Origin: a bacterium
Lineage (GTDB): Bacteria > Arandabacterota > Arandabacteria > Arandabacterales > Arandabacteraceae
Direction of reading: 5' to 3'
Assembly (NCBI GenBank): GCA_029933125.1
Contig: JAOZOU010000001.1
Coordinates: 456,702 to 520,701 of the forward strand
Length of the DNA: 64,000 nucleotides
Part shown: positions 16,026-24,291 of the stretch, one piece after another
Numbering within the stretch: the first letter of the stretch is position 1
How the letters are laid out: every line of letters begins with the position of its first letter
Translations under genes and position numbers: made by a program
Notes under the pieces: model-generated
The model's input: only the letters and a program-made list of their open reading frames with translations
The model's database searches: none
Told to the model about the DNA's origin: nothing

Positions 16026-19000
16026 TTGGATTCCCTCCCGAGAGCAACAAGTGCAGGCTTGAGACGTTCCAATTCCTGCTCAAGCTCCTCATATGCTTGC
16101 TCGGCACGACTTAAATCAAACTTTCTACCAATATGCTCAAGTTTCTGTGCAGCTTCATAAGCCCTTCTTGCAGCGAAGTTGCTCACTGACCCCTTCAAGG
16201 TGTGAGCTGCTCGTTCAAGGGTATAGGCATCACCTTCAGCCATGGCTTTCTTCATACGAGCCATGAGTGTATCGCTCTGATCAAGGAAAACCTCAGCCAT
16301 CTCCTTGAGGAGTTCGACATCACCTTCAAGATGCTTGATGGCAGCTGACCAGTCCATTGTAGGCTCGCCGCCACTCGAATCAGCTGCCTCTAAGGCACTT
16401 TTGCGTCCTATCTTGACGACTGATTCAATGGTTTCGAAGAGCTCACCAGCCCTTATGGGCTTGGCTACGTAGGCATCCATGCCTGCCTGAAGACAACGTT
16501 CGCGATCACCCTTCATGGCATGGGCAGTCATGGCTATGATAGGTATGTGACGTCCTGTCGCACGTTCCTTGGTTCTAATCGCCTCCGTTGCTTCGAAACC
16601 ATCCATATCTGGCATCTGAACATCCATAAGGATCACATCAATTGGATAACGCTCGTAGGCAGTGAGAGCCTCATGGCCATTGGTTGCTTGAATGACAGTG
16701 TGACCGCGCTTCTCAAGCAGACGAACAACAAGCTTCATATTCACAGGACTATCTTCGGCAACAAGAATCTTAAGCCTTCGGCGGCTCTCCCTGAGTGAAT
16801 GCTGAGTTATCAGTGTAGTTGTCTTACCATCCTTGGGCTTGCTTCCAAGCGCAAGTTTTATTGCCTCCCAAAGATCGGCTTTCTTGATGGGTTTCATGAG
16901 ATAGCCTGATATGCCCAGCTCGCGACATCTCGCTCCGTCCCCGGATTTTCCAGCTGATGTGAGCATAATGGTTGTAGGCATGGGTATCTCAGACATGTTT
17001 CTCATGCGCTCAACGAGCCCAAAACCGTCCATACCAGGCATGCGCGAGTCAATGATTGCAAGCTTGTATGGGTTGCCTTCTTGAGCTGCGCGTGCAAGAG
17101 CTTCGAGCGCTTCATGGCCACTGCTGACAGAATCGGGCTCCATATTCCAGCTATTCGCCATCTCAACCAGCAATCTTCTTGTGGTTGGATTGTCATCAAC
17201 CACGAGTATACGCAGACCTTCAACATTCACCTCGGTTAAAGTCAGAGGATCTAACTTCCCGTGCTCGATCGGGAATTCTATTGTGAAGTGGAAGGTGCTA
17301 CCCTTACCCACTTCACTTTCAACACCAATTTCACCACCCATCATCTCAACAAAGCGCTTCACGATCGCAAGTCCGAGACCCGTTCCACCATAGCGCCGTG
17401 TTGTGGTGGCATCAACCTGAGTAAAGCGATCGAAAATGATGGAGAGACGATCCTTGGGAATTCCTATACCTGTATCTTTGACTTCAAATCTTATGGTCGC
17501 AGTGTTAGGTGTCTCCTTTACGAGCCGAGCTCTTACAATGACCTCCCCTTCCTCGGTAAACTTGACAGCATTGCTGGCAAGATTGAGGAGCATTTGACGT
17601 AGTCTTCCAGGATCACCCCTGAGCCGAGTTGGTACCTCTGGATCAACATAGCACATCAGTTCAAGGCCCTTCTCCGCTGCCTTTTGTCCAAGCACATCCC
17701 CTACGCTTTCAACAACGCTAACAAGGTCAAAATCAATCGATTCAAGTTCCATCTTGCCAGCTTCTATCTTTGAGAAATCGAGAATATCGTTGATTATCCC
17801 AAGAAGCGCTGTGCCACTGCTGTAGATGGTGCTAACGAAATCCCTTTGCTCTCCCTGAAGTGTTGGATCACCGAGAAGCAATTGCGAGAATCCTAAAATC
17901 CCATTGAGAGGAGTTCTTATCTCATGACTCATCATTGCGAGAAATTCACTTTTAGCTGCATTGGCTGCACGTGCCTGCGCCGCCATCTCCCTTGCAAAGA
18001 TGGTTGCCTCCTCGAGGTGTTTGTTTGTCTCACGCAAGCGCAGATTGGCTTGCTCTGCAGCCTCCTTCGCACTCTTAAGCTCCTGCTCAACCTTCTTGCG
18101 TTCGGTTATGTCACGGGCAACGCACACCAGCGCCAGGAACCTACCCTGCTCATCCCGCATTACCGAACTCGAGAAAAGGACAGGGATCTTGCTTCCATCC
18201 TTTGCCCTGTAGAACCTTTCAACATTCCTGACTACTCCCCGATTGATAAGATCATCGGACAGCGAGGAGTTCTCCGCAGCTCCATCTATGATGTTCTCGA
18301 AAGCTTTACCAACAAGCTCATCATCAGCATACCCGAGGAGATCGACAGCAGCCTCATTTACCATTCTTATTGTTCCATGCTCATCAACTATGATGAGGGC
18401 ATCATTCATCGATCTTATGATGTTGTCTACAAATGCCTTTGATACGGTTGTCTCGATGAGCCCGCGCGTCATCCGCTTAAACGAGGCAACCAGATCACCG
18501 ATCTCATCCCGACCTGGAACTGGAATGTTCACATCATAGTCAAGCTTACCTCTGGCGATCTCTGAGGCTGCGCGGGAAAGAGCCCTTATGGGTATGACAA
18601 TGCGTTCTGAGAAGAATGCGACAAGGAGAACGAGACCTACTAGACTTCCGAGACTTATTATGAAAGCCTTTAGCCATCGCTCTCGAGCAACGACACCAGC
18701 TTTTGAAAGAGCATCAGCAAGCATTCTTGACTGAAGAATTGCTATCTCGTTGAGACCAGCAAGAATCCGCTTTTCCGCCTGAGATAGCTCGGTTTCGATC
18801 TCTCTGCGGCGAGCCTCGAGATCGCTCCGCTTGCCAACTTCATTTGAATCAAGCGAAGCCCATTCAAGTGCAAGAGCATAGTAGTTGTCAAAGTCGAGAG
18901 GCAGATGTTGGACCTCAGGCGGTGCACTTTGAGGAAGGGATCGAACGAGGCGTTCCGATTGCGCCAGGAAAGGAACCTTCTCACGTTCTATTTCTCCGAT

Positions 19001-19240
19001 CTTACCTGGATCACCAACAAGAATGGCTTGATCCACACTGCGTGCAACCTCGCGAAATGATTCAATCAGTCGAAATGCCTGAGAGCGGCGCTCAAGTGCC
19101 ATGAATTCAATGTCTTGGAGATAACTACTCACACGCTCGGAAGCCATATAGGTCATGGCCATGGTCACGCCAATTCCTGCAACGAAGCATATGAGCAGCA
19201 ATCCGAACTTAAGCCTCAATGGACATCGCAGATGTTTCAT
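16022..19240 (-). CDS. Hybrid sensor histidine kinase (HAMP-PAS-HisKA-HATPase-REC-REC-HPt)
   Basis: The 1072-residue BarA-like kinase has two transmembrane helices (about 12-32 and 190-212) around a periplasmic helical region, HAMP (about 213-265), PAS with PAC (270-385), a coiled coil, HisKA with MSHEIRTPLNG (His near 437), HATPase with N, G1 (DTGIGIP) and G2 (GGTGLGLAI) boxes, two receivers with intact Asp (AIIDSRMPGMDG and ILMDVQMPDMDG), and a C-terminal HPt with AAHTLKGSV (His near 1011). All phosphorelay residues are present. The signal is unknown. It is the first gene of a two-gene operon with the REC-DHp protein. Confidence 0.95.
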   Translation of the reverse strand: MKHLRCPLRLKFGLLLICFVAGIGVTMAMTYMASERVSSYLQDIEFMALERRSQAFRLIESFREVARSVDQAILVGDPGKIGEIEREKVPFLAQSERLVRSLPQSAPPEVQHLPLDFDNYYALALEWASLDSNEVGKRSDLEARRREIETELSQAEKRILAGLNEIAILQSRMLADALSKAGVVARERWLKAFIISLGSLVGLVLLVAFFSERIVIPIRALSRAASEIARGKLDYDVNIPVPGRDEIGDLVASFKRMTRGLIETTVSKAFVDNIIRSMNDALIIVDEHGTIRMVNEAAVDLLGYADDELVGKAFENIIDGAAENSSLSDDLINRGVVRNVERFYRAKDGSKIPVLFSSSVMRDEQGRFLALVCVARDITERKKVEQELKSAKEAAEQANLRLRETNKHLEEATIFAREMAAQARAANAAKSEFLAMMSHEIRTPLNGILGFSQLLLGDPTLQGEQRDFVSTIYSSGTALLGIINDILDFSKIEAGKMELESIDFDLVSVVESVGDVLGQKAAEKGLELMCYVDPEVPTRLRGDPGRLRQMLLNLASNAVKFTEEGEVIVRARLVKETPNTATIRFEVKDTGIGIPKDRLSIIFDRFTQVDATTTRRYGGTGLGLAIVKRFVEMMGGEIGVESEVGKGSTFHFTIEFPIEHGKLDPLTLTEVNVEGLRILVVDDNPTTRRLLVEMANSWNMEPDSVSSGHEALEALARAAQEGNPYKLAIIDSRMPGMDGFGLVERMRNMSEIPMPTTIMLTSAGKSGDGARCRELGISGYLMKPIKKADLWEAIKLALGSKPKDGKTTTLITQHSLRESRRRLKILVAEDSPVNMKLVVRLLEKRGHTVIQATNGHEALTAYERYPIDVILMDVQMPDMDGFEATEAIRTKERATGRHIPIIAMTAHAMKGDRERCLQAGMDAYVAKPIRAGELFETIESVVKIGRKSALEAADSSGGEPTMDWSAAIKHLEGDVELLKEMAEVFLDQSDTLMARMKKAMAEGDAYTLERAAHTLKGSVSNFAARRAYEAAQKLEHIGRKFDLSRAEQAYEELEQELERLKPALVALGRESK

Positions 19241-19465
19241 AACGCGCCCCGCTTGCTTCTAGAACCAATCCAAGCGACGCCTCTCCCTAAGGACAGTCAC
19301 CTCATCCTGGAACAAGGGCTTACCGAAATCATCGGAAAGTGCTATTGACCCAATCCCCTGTCAGTCAATTTCTATCGGCACTTTAAGGATGGGAGCATAG
19401 CTTTTTTGATTAGCCATGCTCAAGGGTCGGGCTGTACAGAAAGGAGGGCTACTGAGGTAGGGGGA

Positions 19466-21823
19466 TTATTCATTCACAAGACCAGAATCAAGATCGTATA
19501 TCTTCCAGGCAAGGCTGTTAAGCTCATCAAGGAGATTACGTGAAATGGGGCATGTGGATTCCTCTATCCGTTTAACAAGCTCTTCCACCTGCCTTGCAAG
19601 TTTTGATCTTGAGGACTCTTGTGGATCAGGAATTGGTATCATCCTAAGTTTGGAAATCTTTATCTGCGGGAATGCCCTCTGGTTGATTTCGGGTGAGATT
19701 GCCGCAAGGAGGAGTCTGCAGACATCTGAGTTCAGTATCCCCAGGAGATATTCTATCGAATAACCATCTGGCACCTTTAGTCCCAGCAAGCTATTTCGGA
19801 AGTAGCACCTAAATCTGTGCCTGGCAGCAATAGGTCGAGAGGCTGTCTGACGCAAAAGGATATCAACTTCTTTGTAGGCCTCCGGTGAAGCTATTCGAAA
19901 GTATTCGCCTTTGCTCCGCTTATATCTCACGTTTAACCATTTGAGGGGTCGCTGGCAGCGGAAAAGCTTAACACGCTTGCCTTCAAGGAGCTCAACCCAA
20001 CCTGGTCTTGGCGCTGAATGCACAAGTTTGTGAGCCACGTTACCAGTGTGAACCCCAATGTCTTTGTAGCCATCTATGGGTTTATGCTTTGTAGAGGCAA
20101 TCTCGTAGAGCCGCCGCAGACGGGATGCGTACCAGGCTTCCCCATTTAGGGGAGAAAATCTCGAACTACTCTTGTGAAAAACACAGAGAGCGCTTTCTGC
20201 CTTCTCCCCCTTGCGCAAGCAAAACGTCATACTCGGCGTTATAGCTTTTGGGAAGACACCCTCGCCCCAGTAACGCACTTCAACCAAATTGCCAGCCCTA
20301 AGCATTCGCTGCCTTATGTCAGCATAGCCATCGAGATAGCCAACCTGATCAGGCACAACCATTGCAATGATTCCACCATCCTTGGCAAGCTCAACGCCCC
20401 TCAGCATGAAGATGGAATGGCTTGCTGGCCAGCCCTTGATTCCATATCTTGCTCTTAGCTTTTCATAATCTGTGCGGTGAGACTGCTGGTGCCTGCCTGA
20501 ATATGAAAGGTAGGGAGGATTGCCAATAACGACATCGAAACCTTCGTGCAATCTTGCTTGGCTGAAGGTGTATTCACTGCCACAAGAGGAAGATTGTGCT
20601 TCAAGATCACACAACACATTATGAGCCACAAGATTCCGTTTGAGGGCATCCACAAGTTCCCGACTCCATCCAACATGGAAAACTACAAGTAGCCTCGCGA
20701 TCTCAACAAAATCTGTTTCAACATCAATTCCATAAATACACTGGGTACCTATTGCTTTTCTAAAAGCCTCACTTTCACTTGAATCGTCCGAAGCACTAAG
20801 AGCCCAAGCCGTGTTCCTAAAGGTTGCTCCATAAAGCCAGTCAATTGCAGCAAGAAGAAAATGCCCAGCACCCATCGCAGGATCCAGAATCCTCATCTTG
20901 AGTATTCTTCGCGATGACAACTTCGATCTCCTCGAATTGGCAGAGAACAGATGCACGGTGAGAGCTCTATCAACGAGATAGTCTACAACGGCTGGGGGAG
21001 TGAAAAAGATGCCACGCCTCCGAACACTTTCTGACGAACAAGGCTCAAGAATGAAATTATGGGGTTCGCGAATGAAAATCTTCCCAGAGTCATCGTGGAA
21101 AAGATCGACTTGCTTGCCGACTGGTTGTGCCTTGGGTGGCTGAGGGCTTGCGAGTGAATCTGAATGAGTGATGTGGAAACGTTTGCGTCTCAGACTCACG
21201 CTCGTTACGACTCCCTGTGAAACCATCTTTGGCTCAAGCGTGATCAAAGTTTCGAAGACATAGCCGAGATCCGATGCGGTCAGATTTTCCATTTTGAGCT
21301 TCTTTCGCTCGATGCTACACTTAAGGGCTCTAAGCAAACTCATAAGAAAGGGTGGCGTAAGGCCTTCCAGGAACTTCTCATCTGGGAAAGCATCTGTAGC
21401 TTCGAGCAATCTCCTTATACGAAGATGAGTATCATGGGCGTGCTCGCCCATACCTTCCCTTGCAAGCCAGACGAGGCAGAAGCTCACAAGAAGACTCGAA
21501 TGATAAATCTTCCGAAGGCGCTCTTTGACCGAGGTGCCTTGAAACAATTTTGAATCTTGCCTCTCGCTATGCTCCGAGATCTTGCCTCCGACGAGCTCGC
21601 TAAGAGCAATGATCATTGAGGCAAGGCTTAGCCCATCTCGCAAGAGTTCCCCATCTGAGCCGACGAAGATCGATTCGTGAGTTGGTGAGAGACTCAAGCC
21701 CTCTCTTGTGCTATGAAGATCGATCTCACTCCTCATCTTTCTATCAGCCACATGGGCAATTTTGGGGGCACTCTCTGGGTCAGCTGCCATCTCTTCATTG
21801 GTTCCCGCATTCTGCGAACCCAA
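19466..21823 (-). CDS. N6-adenine DNA methyltransferase (Eco57I/TaqI-type)
   Basis: The 785-residue protein has an N-terminal helical region, motif I LDPAMGAGHFLLAA near residue 316 and the catalytic NPPYLSYSG near 434, both diagnostic of gamma-class adenine methylases. A TaqI-like target recognition domain follows (about 560-740; SRPIAARHRFRCYFRNSL, LLGILNSDV). No PD-(D/E)xK nuclease was recognised, so it may be an orphan methylase or the M/S part of a Type IIG-like enzyme whose nuclease has diverged. It starts 25 nt after the selenoprotein-like gene on the same strand, although no functional tie is evident. Confidence 0.85.
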   Translation of the reverse strand: MGSQNAGTNEEMAADPESAPKIAHVADRKMRSEIDLHSTREGLSLSPTHESIFVGSDGELLRDGLSLASMIIALSELVGGKISEHSERQDSKLFQGTSVKERLRKIYHSSLLVSFCLVWLAREGMGEHAHDTHLRIRRLLEATDAFPDEKFLEGLTPPFLMSLLRALKCSIERKKLKMENLTASDLGYVFETLITLEPKMVSQGVVTSVSLRRKRFHITHSDSLASPQPPKAQPVGKQVDLFHDDSGKIFIREPHNFILEPCSSESVRRRGIFFTPPAVVDYLVDRALTVHLFSANSRRSKLSSRRILKMRILDPAMGAGHFLLAAIDWLYGATFRNTAWALSASDDSSESEAFRKAIGTQCIYGIDVETDFVEIARLLVVFHVGWSRELVDALKRNLVAHNVLCDLEAQSSSCGSEYTFSQARLHEGFDVVIGNPPYLSYSGRHQQSHRTDYEKLRARYGIKGWPASHSIFMLRGVELAKDGGIIAMVVPDQVGYLDGYADIRQRMLRAGNLVEVRYWGEGVFPKAITPSMTFCLRKGEKAESALCVFHKSSSRFSPLNGEAWYASRLRRLYEIASTKHKPIDGYKDIGVHTGNVAHKLVHSAPRPGWVELLEGKRVKLFRCQRPLKWLNVRYKRSKGEYFRIASPEAYKEVDILLRQTASRPIAARHRFRCYFRNSLLGLKVPDGYSIEYLLGILNSDVCRLLLAAISPEINQRAFPQIKISKLRMIPIPDPQESSRSKLARQVEELVKRIEESTCPISRNLLDELNSLAWKIYDLDSGLVNE

Positions 21824-21848
21824 GAGACCACATGAGTCCCAAAGCTAC

Positions 21849-23201
21849 TCACACCACCTTGAGAAGTTGGCGAGCGGCGATATGAATGGGATCCCACGTT
21901 GGCGAAAAAGGTGGTGAATAGCCAAGATCAAGGTTGACAAGATCTTCAACTGCCAGCCCTGCCTGCAGAGCTGTGGCAAGGATATCAATGCGCTTGGCAG
22001 AGCCCAGGCCTCCAACTATCTGTCCTCCCAAGAGCCTTCCTGTCTTTTTCTCAGCGAGGAGCTTCACCGTGATAGGTTGCGTTCCAGGAAAGTATCTTGC
22101 CAAAGTGTGACCTGTTATCTTGGCTGATACAAAGTCGATACCGAGTCCCTCTAGCTCATGTTCACTAAGGCCTGTACGAGCAAACTCAGTTTCGACGAAA
22201 CGCGAGATCGCAGTTCCAACAACTCCTGGGAAGTTTACGTCATTACCTGCAACATTTAGTCCTGCAACTCTGCCCTGCTTGTTGGCAACAGTCCCGAGTG
22301 CAATCCAGGTTGGCTTGCCGCTTACGAGATGATGAGATTGAGCACAATCACCAGCTGCCCAAACGCCATCTACCTGTGTCTTGCAGCGGCTATCGACAAC
22401 AATGGCATCCTTGATGCCGAGCGGGATTCCCGCAGATTTCGCCAAAGCGGTATTCGGGCGTATTCCAATACCGAGTATGGCAATGTCCGCTGGAATCTCT
22501 CGCTTATCGGTTACAACTGCATTTAACTGCTTACCAGTTGTATCAAAACCTGTAAGTTTCTCACCGAGATAGAGACTTACACCTTCTTTGGCAATTGCGT
22601 CGGCAAGCAGCTTGGCCATATCCGGATCAAGCGTCCCCATTACTTGGGGAAGCATATCAATCAATACAATTTCGAGATCCCATCGCAGTAAGGCCTCCGC
22701 CATCTCGATTCCGATATAGCTTCCTCCGATGATGGCTGCTCTCTTTGCCTTTCTTTCCTCGAGCACCTTTCTCAAGGCAATCGCATCTTCGAGTGTCGTC
22801 ACTTCATAGATACCTTCAGCACCTATGCCTGGAACATTTGGTCGAATCGGAATTGCTCCAGTTGCAATCACAAGATAGTCCCAGGCTTGGGTAATCCTCT
22901 TCCCACCGTTTGGACGTTCAATCACAATCTGCCGCCCCGTGAGATCAATCTCGACAACCTGGCTACCTGTACGAACGTCAATCCCCTGTTTCTCTTTGAA
23001 TTCCTCAGGGGTTCTGACGATGAGCTTTTCAATCGTGTCGACAAACCTGCCGACGAAATACGGGATACCTCAGGCAGCATAGGAGACGTATCTTCCGGCT
23101 TCAAAAACGATAACTTCGAGGTCAGCTCGCTGGCGTTTCGCTTGAGAAGCTGCTGACATGCCAGCTGCACTTCCACCTATTACGACAAGTCTTGATTTCA
23201 T
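21849..23201 (-). CDS. Probable selenoprotein: CoA-disulfide reductase/NADH oxidase-like, Sec at residue 44
   Basis: Reading the reverse strand from ATG 23201 gives one continuous 450-residue frame interrupted only by TGA at 23072-23070. The family motif SYAACGIPY appears as SYAA-TGA-GIPY, so the stop falls exactly on the redox-active cysteine (Cys42-43 in NADH oxidase and CoA-disulfide reductase). Frame and homology continue on both sides without an indel: FAD motif VVIGGSAAGMSAAS at the start, VIATGAIP, NAD motif AIIGGSYIGIEMAEAL, VWAAGDCAQS, and the C-terminal dimer domain. A SECIS-like hairpin follows the TGA. The ribosome-binding site GGTGGGAG precedes ATG 23201. The fallback reading is a pseudogene, or a shorter protein from an internal start near 22925. 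The reaction would be NAD(P)H-dependent reduction of a disulfide, persulfide, or O2. Confidence 0.82.
23033..23056 (-). promoter_or_regulatory. Candidate bacterial SECIS element after the in-frame TGA
   Basis: Downstream of the TGA (ends 23070) the mRNA can form TCGT / ACGA and CGGC / GTCG stems (one G-U pair) with a 2-nt bulge on the 3' side and an apical loop AGGUUU. The first loop G pair lies about 22 nt after the UGA. E. coli fdhF SECIS has an AGGUCU loop about 18 nt after its UGA, so loop and distance fit bacterial SelB recognition. Stem strength was judged by eye only. Confidence 0.6.
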
Positions 23202-23271
23202 AGGCTCCCACCTTCCTCTGCACTGCCTCTCGTTCCTCTACATTTTTGTATTTTCCTCTATATTGCGCTCA

Positions 23272-23300
23272 AGGCTAACATTTCTTGTAGCAATCGTCAA
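23272..23300 (-). promoter_or_regulatory. Putative promoter of the selenoprotein-like gene
   Basis: On the reverse strand TTGACG (23300-23295) and TAGCCT (23277-23272) are separated by 17 nt, about 70 nt before ATG 23201. The -10 is weak. Confidence 0.35.
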
Positions 23301-23377
23301 CGCTTGCACTTGACAGAAATCGTTGACAAAGGTTGATTCGGGGTGCTAAGTAAAGCTTCCCAAAAGGAGGAAGGCTT

Positions 23378-23596
23378 ATGGAGAAAACTACAAAGGCTAA
23401 GATGATAGTCGGTATAGTCGTTGGAGTCCTTGGTGCGATCATTGCACTTCAGAATCTCGAACCGGTTCAAACTATGGTTTTGCTATGGCGCTTCACCATG
23501 CCTCAGGTTTTGCTTCTTGCGATAATGCTCGGCGCGGGTTTTGTCCTGGGGATAACAATTGCTATCATGCTCGGAACAAGATACCTCAGCGAATAG
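23378..23596 (+). CDS. LapA-domain (DUF1049) small membrane protein
   Basis: The 72-residue protein has two transmembrane helices with the LapA-family signature: an asparagine followed by EPVQTMVLLWRFTMPQVLLLAIMLGAGFVLG. A strong AAAAGGAGGAAGG ribosome-binding site precedes the ATG. Two TTGACA hexamers lie 55-70 nt upstream. In E. coli the homologue LapA acts with LapB in lipopolysaccharide assembly; that role here is inference. It is transcribed divergently from the selenoprotein-like gene. Confidence 0.85.
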   Translation: MEKTTKAKMIVGIVVGVLGAIIALQNLEPVQTMVLLWRFTMPQVLLLAIMLGAGFVLGITIAIMLGTRYLSE

Positions 23597-24291
23597 CTCA
23601 TAGATGAAAACTGATGGTTCGTGAGTGATCGCTTGACTCCGGATGAATTGAGAAATTATCAAAATAGTATTTCTTGAGCTCCCACCTAAGCCTTGTTGGG
23701 CAACAATAACTCTTAGACAGCGAGCCCGCCCTTCTTGGGTTATCTTGTGCATCGCTATCCCCAAGGGGTTTTCCTTGGTATCTTCGGCTGCTACGATCCC
23801 TGAACACCCTCACCCTCAAGCTCACAAAAAACCGAGACAAATTCGACGAATTGTGGTATAATGCACGAGCGGGGACAGCGGGGGCTGGGTGGATTTTTGT
23901 ATTTGGAGGCATATGTTACTAAGACCGAAGACAACTTGCTCGCACGGGATATTCCTTTGCTCGATCGAGGCCCCTCCCCATTTGAGCGATGTGGATCACT
24001 CTGAGACGCCTCCGGCAGTGAGATTACGCAAGGTGCGGCGGAATCGTGAGGATGGCAGGCGTTGGTCAGTATTGAGGATGGCCTGGACTGAAAGCCTTTG
24101 GTAGTATTGGGCGAAGGATATTCGGGGGCTTCCGATACGAGTGCGCAGGTGTAAGATATTAGTGAATTCACAGCCCGAGCCTGTGCACAAGATTCAATGC
24201 CCATGAAAATATCCGGGTGCTGAAGATACATTAACCGCATCCAGGCACCTAAACGAACGGAAGAGATTTCGAGCAAAAAGGAGGGAAACCG
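23597..24291 (+). other. Non-coding stretch with a strong promoter and a possible small gene
   Basis: About 700 nt without a convincing gene. A good promoter lies inside: GAGACA (23834-23839), 17 nt, perfect TATAAT (23857-23862). About 50 nt later a GGAGG precedes ATG 23911, opening a 64-codon frame to 24104 with no recognisable features. The transcript could be the long leader of the metalloprotease gene, a small RNA, or encode this peptide. No known RNA family was recognised. Reverse-strand frames here look random. Confidence 0.4.

Noticed and set aside
23791-24276. 161-codon reverse frame upstream of the metalloprotease
   Set aside because: The translation has no domain or compositional order, no ribosome-binding site, and runs against a strong plus-strand promoter.
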